This document shows, one piece after another, positions 1 to 6,761 of a DNA stretch of 13,304 nucleotides. Position numbers and translations under genes: made by a program. Position 1 is the stretch's first letter; each line of letters opens with the position of its first letter. Below the pieces are notes generated by a model. It ran no database searches. It worked only from the letters and a program-made list of their open reading frames with translations, and had not been told where the DNA came from. The DNA is from a bacterium (lineage in GTDB: Bacteria > Bacillota_I > Bacilli_A > RF39 > UBA660), in contig RKAN01000049.1 in assembly GCA_014845975.1 (NCBI GenBank), forward strand, positions 1 to 13,304. The letters run 5' to 3'.

Positions 1-1
1 T

Positions 2-406
2 AATAATATCTTATTGGGGAGAAAGATAGAACAAAAGAAGCTGCAAAAAATATTACGAATGTGTTATGTAGACGAAATAATAGCTAAGAATCAACAAGGA
101 TTAAATATGTTAATAGAAGAAAATGGCTTTAATTTAAGTGGAGGAGAAAAACAAAGAATTATTTTGGCTCGATCCTTAATTTCAAAATTTGAATATCTAT
201 GTATTGATGAAGGGTTATCAGAAATCGATATCAATTTAGAAAGAAAAATTTTGAAAAACATATTAAAAGAATATCCAAATCAAGCAATTTTATTTGTTTC
301 ACACCGATTAGATAACTTAGATTTATTCGATAAAGCAATAAAATTTGGAACAAAAGTAGAAATGAGTCAAAAAAATAAAGGAGGCGTTTTGTGTTTCAAC
401 GAATAA
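2..406 (+). CDS. ABC exporter (bacteriocin type), C-terminal ATPase part, 5' end cut off by window
   Basis: The reading frame is open from the window edge, so this is the C-terminal end of a larger protein; the TTG at 14 is internal. The visible part is the second half of an ABC nucleotide-binding domain: the signature LSGGEKQRIILARSL, a Walker B segment ending in CIDE, a D-loop SEID, and the switch histidine in FVSHRLDN. The NNILLG stretch at the very start fits the Q-loop/helical region of exporter ATPases. Immediately downstream lie two double-glycine leader peptides, so by context it is probably the transporter that exports them, of the family with an N-terminal C39 peptidase that cuts after Gly-Gly. 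The peptidase and membrane domains lie outside the window, so that assignment is inference. The stop overlaps the start of the next small gene. Confidence 0.85.
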   Translation, partial: NNILLGRKIEQKKLQKILRMCYVDEIIAKNQQGLNMLIEENGFNLSGGEKQRIILARSLISKFEYLCIDEGLSEIDINLERKILKNILKEYPNQAILFVSHRLDNLDLFDKAIKFGTKVEMSQKNKGGVLCFNE

Positions 407-590
407 TTTGGAATATGATTTGTTTTGCTTTGTTAAGAAATATATTTTGATAAAAGAAGAACCAAAACAAATAACGGTTGAATTACAACTAAAAGAATTG
501 ATGGAAAAAAATGAAGAAATAACAATTGTATTAAAATGCGGTGATACAGAAATTAAAAAAATTATATTTACAAGGAGGAATCATGACTGA
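391..590 (+). CDS. small protein of bacteriocin operon, apparent frameshift near residue 19
   Basis: A very good ribosome binding site (AAAGGAGG at 377-384) sits 6 bases before a GTG at 391. That frame gives a hydrophobic start (FQRIIWNMICFALLRNIF) and then stops at TGA 448-450. The overlapping frame, open from a TTG at 408 with no ribosome binding site, runs on to the TGA at 588-590 and encodes a charged Lys/Glu-rich tail (LIKEEPKQITVELQLKEL and onward). One extra T in the run at 445-448 would join the two into a single 66-residue protein with a membrane-like N-terminus and a soluble tail. I therefore read this as one gene carrying a one-base deletion, a sequencing slip or a phase-variable T tract; the 60-residue version from 408 is the alternative. 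No family is recognised. Its position between exporter and peptides suggests an accessory or immunity role. Confidence 0.45.
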
Positions 591-714
591 TTTAGAGTTA
601 CGACAAATAAAAGGTGGCGGAGTTAATATAGGATTAGGAATTTTCTTAGGTGGTGTATTTACTTTCTTTATAGGATTAGTAGACGGTTATATTAGACCAC
701 TTGCTTGTCATTAG
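583..714 (+). CDS. bacteriocin precursor peptide 1, double-glycine leader, 43 aa
   Basis: This short gene starts at ATG 583 behind AAGGAGG (573-579) and overlaps the previous stop by 8 bases. The peptide begins MTDLELRQIKGG, a compact double-glycine leader of the kind cut by C39-peptidase ABC exporters during secretion. The mature part is about 31 residues (GVNIGLGIFLGG, then VFTFFIGLVDGYIRPLACH), glycine-rich and very hydrophobic, with a GxxxG motif (GIFLG, residues 19-23) and a single Cys at residue 42. GxxxG motifs mediate helix pairing in class IIb two-peptide bacteriocins. The cleavage point is ambiguous because three glycines follow each other (11-13). The next gene has a near-identical leader. 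Product type is inferred from leader, size and context; I do not match it to a named bacteriocin. Confidence 0.8.
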   Translation: MTDLELRQIKGGGVNIGLGIFLGGVFTFFIGLVDGYIRPLACH

Positions 715-726
715 AGGAGGGTTTTT

Positions 727-879
727 ATGTTAAAAGAAGACGAATTAAAGCAAATTATGGGTGGAGCTATTACTGCTTCTTGGATATCTGCATTAGCAAG
801 AGGAATTAATTCCATTATGGATTTAGGAAGATCTTTAGGCTCTGCCATAAGAAGAATCCAATCTGGAAAATTATGCTAG
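727..879 (+). CDS. bacteriocin precursor peptide 2, double-glycine leader, 50 aa
   Basis: ATG 727 follows a strong AGGAGG (715-720), only 12 bases after the previous stop. The leader MLKEDELKQIMGG shares the pattern EL(K/R)QIxGG with the neighbouring peptide and is a textbook double-glycine leader. The predicted mature peptide is 37 residues (from AITASWISALARG to the C-terminal GKLC), cationic (Arg25, Arg35, Arg42, Arg43, Lys48 against Asp32) and amphipathic, with a GxxxG motif (GRSLG, residues 34-38) and one Cys at the last residue. Peptide 1 is hydrophobic and near neutral while this one is cationic, which suits two complementary partners of a pore-forming two-peptide bacteriocin. Its stop overlaps the start of the next gene in ATGCTAG, so translation is probably coupled. 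Confidence 0.82.
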   Translation: MLKEDELKQIMGGAITASWISALARGINSIMDLGRSLGSAIRRIQSGKLC

Positions 880-1022
880 CAAGGCAAAAAAAGAAAATTT
901 TAATAGGAATTCTTATTTTATTTATTCCGATTATCATCCCTTTTATTACAACAATTATCGATATACTTTTTAGCTTAGGTCAATATTTTGGGACAATCGC
1001 AAGAAATGTATCAGGAATGTAA
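873..1022 (+). CDS. small hydrophobic protein, putative bacteriocin immunity protein, 49 aa
   Basis: The ATG at 873 lies inside the end of peptide 2 (ATGCTAG), giving a 7-base overlap and coupled translation. The 49-residue product has a positive N-terminus (MLARQKKK), one strongly hydrophobic membrane segment (about residues 9-29) and a tail that contains IIDILFSLGQYFGTIARNVSG. No double-glycine leader is present, so it is probably not exported by the same route. Small membrane proteins encoded directly after the structural peptides of class II bacteriocins are often immunity proteins. The tail resembles the C-terminal half of peptide 2 (shared pattern I-x-D-x3-SLG, then I-x-R-x2-x-SG with a short gap). 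It could alternatively be a third leaderless peptide. Its stop is immediately followed by the operon terminator. Confidence 0.65.
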   Translation: MLARQKKKILIGILILFIPIIIPFITTIIDILFSLGQYFGTIARNVSGM

Positions 1023-1050
1023 GTCTATCAAATGATAGACTTTTCTTTTT
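1021..1050 (+). terminator. intrinsic terminator closing the bacteriocin operon
   Basis: AAGTCTATCA (1021-1030) pairs fully with TGATAGACTT (1033-1042) across a 2-base gap that would open into a small loop, followed by TTCTTTTT. It starts inside the stop codon of the last small gene, which supports that gene being the real end of the operon. Confidence 0.9.
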
Positions 1051-1067
1051 AAAAAGAACAAAATTTG

Positions 1068-1096
1068 TTGAAAAATGTTTTTTTTAGTGCTATACT
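1068..1096 (+). promoter_or_regulatory. sigma-A type promoter of rpsU
   Basis: TTGAAA (1068-1073) and TATACT (1091-1096) are separated by exactly 17 bases. The start of transcription would fall about 20 bases before the ribosome binding site of rpsU. Confidence 0.85.
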
Positions 1097-1124
1097 AGTA
1101 ACAGTTTCAGAAGGGAGGGATATT

Positions 1125-1319
1125 ATGACAAAAGTAGTAGTGAAAAACGGTAATGTCGATGGTGCACTAAGAATTGTAAAAATGAAAAGTGCTAAAGATG
1201 GTTCCTCAAAAAAACTTCGCGAAAGACAAGAAGGTTACTTAAAACCAGGTGCTAGAAGAAGAATAGCTAAGAAAGAAGCTATTAAAAATAGTAGAAAAAG
1301 AGCAAGAGAAAATTATTAA
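1125..1319 (+). CDS. rpsU: 30S ribosomal protein S21
   Basis: The 64-residue product is full length for bacterial S21, a small basic protein of the 30S platform near the 3' end of 16S rRNA that helps early mRNA binding. The sequence shows the usual N-terminal pattern (VVVKNGNVDGALRIVKM), a basic middle (KKLRERQEGYLKPGARRR) and a Lys/Arg-rich tail ending RKRARENY. The start at ATG 1125 is set by GAAGGGAGGGA just upstream; an upstream extension of the frame would run back through the promoter and is not real. It is followed by a hairpin and then by yqeY, an arrangement common in low-GC Gram-positives. Confidence 0.97.
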   Translation: MTKVVVKNGNVDGALRIVKMKSAKDGSSKKLRERQEGYLKPGARRRIAKKEAIKNSRKRARENY

Positions 1320-1345
1320 GAGCTTTATATAGAAGCTCTTTTCTT
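1318..1345 (+). terminator. intrinsic terminator after rpsU, probably leaky
   Basis: AAGAGCTT (1318-1325) pairs with AAGCTCTT (1333-1340) around a 7-base loop, followed by TTCTT. The T tract is short and no clear promoter lies between it and yqeY, so partial read-through into yqeY is likely. Confidence 0.75.
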
Positions 1346-1360
1346 GAAGAAGGGATATCA

Positions 1361-1801
1361 ATGAAAAATAAAATATTAGAAGATTTAAAAATGGCTATGA
1401 AAAACCAAGATAAAGAGACTTTATCAGTAATTCGTATGGTGAAAGGGGCAATTACTTTAGAAGAAATTAATACGAAAAAAGAATTGTCAGATGATGATAT
1501 CATAGCAATCATAGCAAAACAAATTAAAACAAGAAAAGAATCTATTGTTGAATTTGAAAAAGGAAATCGTCAAGATTTAATTGATCAAACACAAAAAGAA
1601 ATAGAAATATTAAATCAATATATGCCAGAACAATATAGTGAAGAAAAAGTAAAATCTATGATTGATGACATATTCGAAAAAATAAACCCAACTGGTATTT
1701 CTGATATGGGAAAAGTAATGAAAGAGGTAACTCCATTATTAAGAGGAAAAGCAGATATGAGTTTTGTCAGCAAAATTATTAAAGAAAAATTAAGTAATTA
1801 A
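1361..1801 (+). CDS. yqeY: GatB/YqeY domain protein
   Basis: The 146-residue product is a stand-alone YqeY protein, a family related to the tail domain of the GatB subunit of the Asp/Glu-tRNA amidotransferase and thought to touch tRNA, though its cellular role is not settled. Recognisable parts are the helical N-terminus with VIRMVKGAI, the central KQIKTRKESIVEFEKGNRQDL block, the IEILNQYMPEQYSEEKV block, and the C-terminal GKVMKEVTPLLRGKADMSFV, all typical in order and spacing. Length is normal for the family (about 147-150). The start ATG 1361 is preceded by GAAGAAGGG. It shares a transcription unit with rpsU through the intervening hairpin and ends in its own terminator. Confidence 0.93.
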   Translation: MKNKILEDLKMAMKNQDKETLSVIRMVKGAITLEEINTKKELSDDDIIAIIAKQIKTRKESIVEFEKGNRQDLIDQTQKEIEILNQYMPEQYSEEKVKSMIDDIFEKINPTGISDMGKVMKEVTPLLRGKADMSFVSKIIKEKLSN

Positions 1802-1833
1802 AGATAAAATTTTCTTTAATTTTTCTTTTTTTT
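1796..1833 (+). terminator. intrinsic terminator after yqeY
   Basis: AATTAAAGA (1796-1804) pairs with TCTTTAATT (1813-1821), followed by a long T-rich tract to 1833. The stem includes the yqeY stop codon. Confidence 0.8.
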
Positions 1834-1837
1834 ATAG

Positions 1838-1843
1838 TATAAT
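1838..1843 (+). promoter_or_regulatory. -10 element of the ftsA-ftsZ promoter
   Basis: A perfect TATAAT lies at 1838-1843, about 27 bases before the ftsA start. The matching -35 position (1815-1820, TTTAAT) falls in the terminator of yqeY and is a poor match, so only the -10 is secure. Confidence 0.5.
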
Positions 1844-1869
1844 AATTGTAGATTATAGGAGATGATGGT

Positions 1870-3114
1870 ATGAAGCATGTCTATACAAGTATTGATATCG
1901 GTTCTGATTCAATCAAAGTAGTAGTTTGTGAACTATTTAATAACAAGTTAAATTTGTTAGCTGCATCTTCTGTTAAATCAAGAGGAATAAAAAAAGGGTT
2001 AATCACAAGTGGTCAAGAAGCGAGTATTTCTTTGAAAAAAGCAATTAAAGAAGTAGAAGACATGCTAGGAATTAAAATTAAAAAAGTCCTTGCATCAATT
2101 CCAAATTATTTTTCAGAATTTACTATTGTAAAAGGAAAACTTGAGTATGAAGAAGAAACAGAAATTACAGGAAAAGAAATAGTCGATTTGTTTCAAGAAG
2201 CTATGAAAAACGCAGATAAAAAAGATAAAGAAATGGTAACATTAATTCCAATTGATTTTTCATTGGATAACCAAACAGGAATTAAAGATCCGAAAGGCCT
2301 AACTGGTAAAATTTTTCAAACAAGAGGAGTTATGGTTTTAACTCCTAAAAAAAATATTTTATCTGTAGTGACACTTTTAGAAAATGCTGGACTTGAAGTG
2401 GTAGATGTAAATTTAACTAGTATTGGTGATATGGCATCTGTAAAAGATAAAAACATTAAAGAAGGTGTAGGAGCCATTATTAATATTGGTCATGAAACAA
2501 CATCAATTTCACTTTATAATAAAGGAATTATTGTTAATAATTCAGTGATTGGTGTAGGTGGTAAAAATATTGATAGTGATATTTCTTATATGTACAAAGT
2601 AACTCCTGCAGATGCTATCAAAGTAAAAGAAAAATTTGCTTTAGCACATAAAAAATTTGCTAGTAAAAGTGATTTTTATGAAGTAACAAATAAAAATGGA
2701 GAAACTATTAAGATTAGTCAATTTGAAGTGTCAGAAGTGGTAATGGCTAGGTTAGAGGAAATTTTAGTTTTAGCAAGAAAAGAAATAAATGTTTTGACAA
2801 AACGTGATATAGATTATATACTAATAACTGGTGGTACTAGTAGTATGACAAATTTTTCATTAATTGCAGAAGAAGTATTAGGCGGTATTTCAAAAGTAGG
2901 AAGTATTCGTTTAGTTGGACTTAGAAATAATAAGTATTCTGCTTGTGTAGGAAATATTGCTTATTTTATTAGTAAATTAAAATTAAAGGGAAAACTTTCT
3001 TCAATGATAAGTAAAAGTGATATGGAAGATTTGTCTTCTAGTAAAAGTGGATTAATAAACGTTTCAGAAGATTCAATGCTTGGTAAAGTATTTGGATACT
3101 TTTTCAGCGAATAG
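1870..3114 (+). CDS. ftsA: cell division protein FtsA
   Basis: FtsA is the actin-like membrane tether that anchors FtsZ filaments at the division site and recruits later divisome proteins. The 414-residue product is close to the usual length (about 420-440). The actin-fold nucleotide motifs are visible: phosphate-1 near residues 9-19 (DIGSDSIKVVV), phosphate-2 around 204-209 (INIGHE) and the adenosine motif near 319-325 (TGGTSSM). The C-terminus ends LGKVFGYFFSE, the amphipathic helix that FtsA inserts in the membrane, after a Ser-rich linker. ATG 1870 is chosen because AGGAG lies 8-9 bases upstream and the sequence begins exactly where the family begins. ftsZ follows after 12 bases, so the two are co-transcribed. 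Confidence 0.96.
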   Translation: MKHVYTSIDIGSDSIKVVVCELFNNKLNLLAASSVKSRGIKKGLITSGQEASISLKKAIKEVEDMLGIKIKKVLASIPNYFSEFTIVKGKLEYEEETEITGKEIVDLFQEAMKNADKKDKEMVTLIPIDFSLDNQTGIKDPKGLTGKIFQTRGVMVLTPKKNILSVVTLLENAGLEVVDVNLTSIGDMASVKDKNIKEGVGAIINIGHETTSISLYNKGIIVNNSVIGVGGKNIDSDISYMYKVTPADAIKVKEKFALAHKKFASKSDFYEVTNKNGETIKISQFEVSEVVMARLEEILVLARKEINVLTKRDIDYILITGGTSSMTNFSLIAEEVLGGISKVGSIRLVGLRNNKYSACVGNIAYFISKLKLKGKLSSMISKSDMEDLSSSKSGLINVSEDSMLGKVFGYFFSE

Positions 3115-3126
3115 GGAGGATTAAAT

Positions 3127-4191
3127 ATGTTTGGATTAGAAATAGATCAATTAGCAAAAATTAAAGTAATCGGAGTAGGTGGCGGAGGAAACAATGCCGT
3201 TAATAGAATGATTGAATCTGGAGTTCAAGGAGTTGACTTTATTGTTGCTAATACAGATTTACAAGTGTTAAATAATTCCAAAGCACCAGTTAAAATACAA
3301 ATTGGTGTTGAATTAACAAGTGGATTAGGAGCTGGTGGAAAGCCTGAAATTGGTAAAGAATCAGCATTAGAATCTCGTAATGAAATTGAAGCTGCTTTAG
3401 AAGGAGCAGATATGGTATTTATTACTTGTGGTATGGGTGGTGGAACAGGAACTGGAGCTGCTCCTGTTGTTGCTGATATTGCCCAAGGAATGGGTGCTTT
3501 AACAGTAGGTATTGTAACGAAACCTTTCTCTTTTGAAGGTACAAAAAGAATGGAAAATGCCTTAAATGGTTTAGCCGAATTAAAAAAACATGTAGATACT
3601 TTAATTGTAATTCCTAACGATAAACTACGTGAAATTATCGATAAATCTACTCCATTATTAGATTCATTTAAAGAAGTTGATAATGTATTAAGAAGAGGTG
3701 TTCAATCTATTTCTGATTTAATTGCTGTATCTGGTTTAATTAACCTAGATTTTGCTGACGTAAAAGCAGTTATGGAAAAAAGAGGAGATGCCTTAATTGG
3801 AATTGGTATGGGAGTAGGAGAAAATCGTGCGAGTGAAGCTGCTCGAGAGGCTGTTACTAGTCCATTATTAGAAAAAGGTATTAGTGGTGCAACAGATGCG
3901 ATTATTAATGTTACTGGTGGCGAGAATTTAACATTATTTGAAGTAGAAGAAGCTGCAGAAGTAATTAGAGAAGCAGCAAATACAGACATCAATACAATTT
4001 TCGGTGCTGTTATTAATGAAAATTTAGGCGATGAAATTATTGTTACAGTTATTGCAACAGGTTTTGAAAATGAAAAAGAACAAACGGAAGAACCAACGAA
4101 ACCAGTAGAATCAAAAGTTACAAGTATCCCATTAGATGATGACGACGATGATTCTGACCTTCCTCCAATTTTAAGAAAAAGAGTTTTTTAA
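3127..4191 (+). CDS. ftsZ: cell division protein FtsZ
   Basis: FtsZ is the tubulin-like GTPase that forms the cytokinetic ring. The 354-residue product shows the nucleotide-binding [13 protein letters not shown] (about 16-28), the tubulin signature GGGTGTG (104-110) and the T7 synergy loop NLDFADV (206-212) whose Asp residues complete the GTPase site of the neighbouring subunit. After residue 315 comes a short linker with an acidic run (six Asp), then the conserved tail [10 protein letters not shown] that binds FtsA. The linker is short compared with Bacillus subtilis FtsZ (382 residues), which explains the smaller size. The start ATG 3127 has GGGAGG upstream and lies 12 bases after ftsA. A strong terminator follows directly, so ftsZ ends the operon. 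Confidence 0.98.
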   Translation: MFGLEIDQLAKIKVIGVGGGGNNAVNRMIESGVQGVDFIVANTDLQVLNNSKAPVKIQIGVELTSGLGAGGKPEIGKESALESRNEIEAALEGADMVFITCGMGGGTGTGAAPVVADIAQGMGALTVGIVTKPFSFEGTKRMENALNGLAELKKHVDTLIVIPNDKLREIIDKSTPLLDSFKEVDNVLRRGVQSISDLIAVSGLINLDFADVKAVMEKRGDALIGIGMGVGENRASEAAREAVTSPLLEKGISGATDAIINVTGGENLTLFEVEEAAEVIREAANTDINTIFGAVINENLGDEIIVTVIATGFENEKEQTEEPTKPVESKVTSIPLDDDDDDSDLPPILRKRVF

Positions 4192-4214
4192 CAGATCTTT
4201 ATGGTCTGTTTTTT
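4190..4214 (+). terminator. intrinsic terminator after ftsZ
   Basis: ACAGATC (4191-4197) pairs with GGTCTGT (4203-4209, one G-T pair) around TTTAT, followed by six T. It overlaps the ftsZ stop codon. Confidence 0.88.
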
Positions 4215-4219
4215 AGTAT

Positions 4220-4416
4220 CAATTAGATGAAACTATCTTTGAAAATTACAGATTGTTTTTATCTTTTCTAAAGTATGGCAAGCATCATTATGCATTTGAT
4301 TCAAATTATTCATCTTAAAGATTTATGGAATCTTAAAATTCCTCTAAGATAGTAAATTTATTGATGAAGAAGAGATAAAAAAATATTCTAAAATAAAAAC
4401 AAATGTTTGTAAATAA
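4220..4416 (+). pseudogene. possible remnant of a decayed coding sequence
   Basis: This gap between ftsZ and recD2 has no intact gene. Frame from 4220 gives 32 residues of protein-like composition (LDETIFENYRLFLSFLKYGK and onward to a stop at 4316-4318); in another frame 4354-4416 gives KFIDEEEIKKYSKIKTNVCK and a stop. The two stretches sit in order and could be pieces of one protein tail broken by indels. No start, ribosome binding site or family match is seen. The alternative is that these are chance open stretches in AT-rich spacer. Confidence 0.25.
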
Positions 4417-4422
4417 AACAAT

Positions 4423-4446
4423 AAAAACACCCAAAAGGTGTTTTTA
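4423..4446. terminator. symmetrical hairpin upstream of recD2, possibly bidirectional terminator
   Basis: AAAAACACC (4423-4431) pairs perfectly with GGTGTTTTT (4437-4445) around CAAAA. The A-rich left arm and T-rich right arm would let it work in either direction. No gene on the plus strand ends just before it other than the decayed stretch, and it lies directly before the recD2 -10 element, so it may insulate recD2. Confidence 0.65.
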
Positions 4447-4448
4447 TA

Positions 4449-4457
4449 TGTTATAAT
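4449..4457 (+). promoter_or_regulatory. extended -10 promoter of recD2
   Basis: TGTTATAAT (4449-4457) is a perfect extended -10 (TG-n-TATAAT). The -35 region falls inside the preceding hairpin and has no consensus, as is common for extended -10 promoters. Transcription would start about 10 bases before the recD2 start codon, giving a very short leader. Confidence 0.6.
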
Positions 4458-4474
4458 GAAAAAGGTGATTGACT

Positions 4475-6694
4475 TTGAAAAAATATATTAAAGGGACTTT
4501 TAAAAAAAATATTTTTAATTCTGATAATGGTTATGTAATAGGTCTTATTAAAATAAAAGAAACGAATGATTCTTCCTTAGAAGATTATATAAATAAAACA
4601 ATTACTTTTACGGGATATTTTGCGCAATTAACAGAAGATGATTTATATATATTTTATGGAGATGGTGTTCATCATCCTAAATATGGATTTCAATATCAAG
4701 TAGAGGAATATGAAAGAATAAAACCAGAAGATAAAGATGGAATTGTGGAATTTTTAAGTAGTGATTTATTTCCTGGAATTGGCGAAAAAATTGCAATTAA
4801 AATAGTAGATACTCTTGGAGAACAAGCTTTAGATAAAATTTTAGAAGATAAGTCTGTTTTAAATCAAGTTCCTAAGCTATCAAGTCAAAAAATTGATACA
4901 ATCTATCAAATACTATCGAAATATGAAGAAAGTCACAAAATAGTTGTTTATCTAACAGAATTAGGATTTAATATGAAAGATGCTTTAGATATTTATAATA
5001 AATATAAAGCTTCCACCATTATAGTACTGGAAAATAATATTTTTGATATAATAGATGAAATAGAAAATATCTCCTTTTTAAAAGTAGATGAAATTAGCAA
5101 AAAATTAAATTTTGAATTTAATGATTCTAGAAGAATTAAAGCCTGTATTATTTATGAAATGGAGAATATTACTTTCAAAACAGGGAATACTTATTTAGAG
5201 TACTCAGTAATAAAAAAAGAAGTGTATAATTATTTAAAATTTGATATAAATGAAGAAGATTTTCAAAATTTGATTGACGAATTGAGACTAGAAGGAAAAA
5301 TTATAGTAGAAAATGAACAATATTATCTAAAAGATATTTATCTAGCAGAACAAACTGTTGTAAATAAAATTAAAATATTGAGTGAAAAAAACGAAATAAA
5401 ATATAAAAAAATAGATGAAAAATTAAATCAACTTGAAGAATACAATCAAATTGAATATAACGAAAAACAAAAAGAAGCAATTAAAAAAGCTTTGAGTAAT
5501 CATTTACTTATTATTACTGGTGGACCTGGAACAGGAAAAACAACAATCATTAAAGCAATTGTTGAAATGTATAGAGTAATGAATAATTATGGTTATGATG
5601 AATTAATAGAACATTTGGCTCTTTTAGCTCCAACTGGTAGAGCTAGTAAAAGAATGAGTGAATCAACAAATCTTCCAGCAACAACAATTCATCGATTTTT
5701 AAAATGGAATAAAGATAACAATGAATTTTTAATGAATGAATATAATAAAGATTTCAGCGATTTCATTATTGTGGATGAAGTTAGTATGATTGATATTAAT
5801 TTACTAAGTAGTTTGATGAAAGGATTAACTAATAATATTCAACTAATTTTTGTTGGAGATGCCGATCAGCTTCCTAGTGTTGGGCCAGGGCAAATTTTAA
5901 AAGATTTAATAGATAGTGAAGTAATAGATACTGTAAAATTAGATTTATTATATAGACAAAGTGAAGATTCTTATATTAATCGATTTGCTATTGAAATTAA
6001 AGAAAATAATATTAGTCCAGATTTTAAAAAAATGAAAGATGATTATGCATTTTTAGAATGCAGTAACACAGCAATCAAAAATACACTAAAAAATTTATGC
6101 GAGCAGATTGTCCAAAAAGGATATGATAATAAAAAAATCCAAATTTTAGCGCCAATGTATATGGGAGAAAATGGAATCGATAATTTAAATAAAATTCTTC
6201 AAAATGTATTTAATCCCAAATCAAAAGAAAAAGAAGAATTAATATTAGGAGATATTGTTTTCAGAGAAAATGATAAAATTTTACAATTAGTCAATATGCC
6301 AGATGAAAATGTATTTAACGGTGATATAGGAAAAATTATGAAAATTATTCCAGCTAACAAAAGTGATTCAAAAAAATCTGAAATTTATGTTGACTATGAT
6401 GGAATGATCGTAAAATATTTACCGAAAGATTTTAATAAAATAAAACATGGTTTTGTCATTACAATTCATAAATCACAGGGAAGTGAGTTTGATTTAGTCA
6501 TTTTACCAATCAGTCATAGTTATAATAGAATGCTCTATCGTAAATTAATTTATACGGCTGTTACAAGAGCGAAAAAAAAGCTAATTTTAATTGGAGAAGA
6601 GCAAGCATTTCTCTATGGTGTAGCAAATAATAATGAAATGATTAGAAAAACAGATTTAAAAAATAAATTAGAAAATATGTATAATAATTTATAG
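4475..6694 (+). CDS. recD2: ATP-dependent RecD2-type DNA helicase
   Basis: RecD2 is a 5'-to-3' superfamily 1B DNA helicase found in bacteria lacking RecBCD, linked to replication-fork and recombination repair. The 739-residue product has the family's long N-terminal region with helix-hairpin-helix-like repeats (for example FPGIGEKIAIKIVDTLG), then helicase motifs: Walker A GGPGTGKTT (349-357), Walker B DEVSMID (434-440), motif III GDADQLPSVGPGQ (about 462), and C-terminal HKSQGSEFD (665-673) and YTAVTRAKK (693-701). Length matches the family (about 720-800). TTG 4475 is preferred to the in-frame TTG at 4469 because AAGGTG at 4462-4467 is spaced 7 bases from 4475 but only 1 from 4469. It is monocistronic or leads into the small gene at 6762. 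Confidence 0.95.
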   Translation: MKKYIKGTFKKNIFNSDNGYVIGLIKIKETNDSSLEDYINKTITFTGYFAQLTEDDLYIFYGDGVHHPKYGFQYQVEEYERIKPEDKDGIVEFLSSDLFPGIGEKIAIKIVDTLGEQALDKILEDKSVLNQVPKLSSQKIDTIYQILSKYEESHKIVVYLTELGFNMKDALDIYNKYKASTIIVLENNIFDIIDEIENISFLKVDEISKKLNFEFNDSRRIKACIIYEMENITFKTGNTYLEYSVIKKEVYNYLKFDINEEDFQNLIDELRLEGKIIVENEQYYLKDIYLAEQTVVNKIKILSEKNEIKYKKIDEKLNQLEEYNQIEYNEKQKEAIKKALSNHLLIITGGPGTGKTTIIKAIVEMYRVMNNYGYDELIEHLALLAPTGRASKRMSESTNLPATTIHRFLKWNKDNNEFLMNEYNKDFSDFIIVDEVSMIDINLLSSLMKGLTNNIQLIFVGDADQLPSVGPGQILKDLIDSEVIDTVKLDLLYRQSEDSYINRFAIEIKENNISPDFKKMKDDYAFLECSNTAIKNTLKNLCEQIVQKGYDNKKIQILAPMYMGENGIDNLNKILQNVFNPKSKEKEELILGDIVFRENDKILQLVNMPDENVFNGDIGKIMKIIPANKSDSKKSEIYVDYDGMIVKYLPKDFNKIKHGFVITIHKSQGSEFDLVILPISHSYNRMLYRKLIYTAVTRAKKKLILIGEEQAFLYGVANNNEMIRKTDLKNKLENMYNNL

Positions 6695-6710
6695 AATAGA
6701 TAAAATAATA

Positions 6711-6730
6711 ATGTATGTTAATACATACAT
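6711..6730. repeat. inverted repeat between recD2 and the small membrane protein
   Basis: ATGTATGT (6711-6718) and ACATACAT (6723-6730) are perfect arms around TAAT. There is no T tract directly after it (the run TTTTTT begins nearly 10 bases later), so it may be a weak recD2 terminator or an operator for the next gene. Confidence 0.5.
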
Positions 6731-6761
6731 ATGTCATATTTTTTAGCGAGAAGGTGATAGT

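Noticed and set aside
1065..1124. Upstream extension of rpsU from a TTG near 1065
   Set aside because: It would translate through the promoter elements at 1068-1096; the 64-residue protein from 1125 matches S21 exactly.
1282..1512. Minus-strand open frame across the rpsU end and yqeY start
   Set aside because: It lies opposite two well-supported genes and a terminator, has no ribosome binding site and no recognisable protein features; a shadow frame.
3702..3992. Minus-strand open frame opposite ftsZ
   Set aside because: It is antisense to conserved FtsZ coding sequence and has no independent signal.
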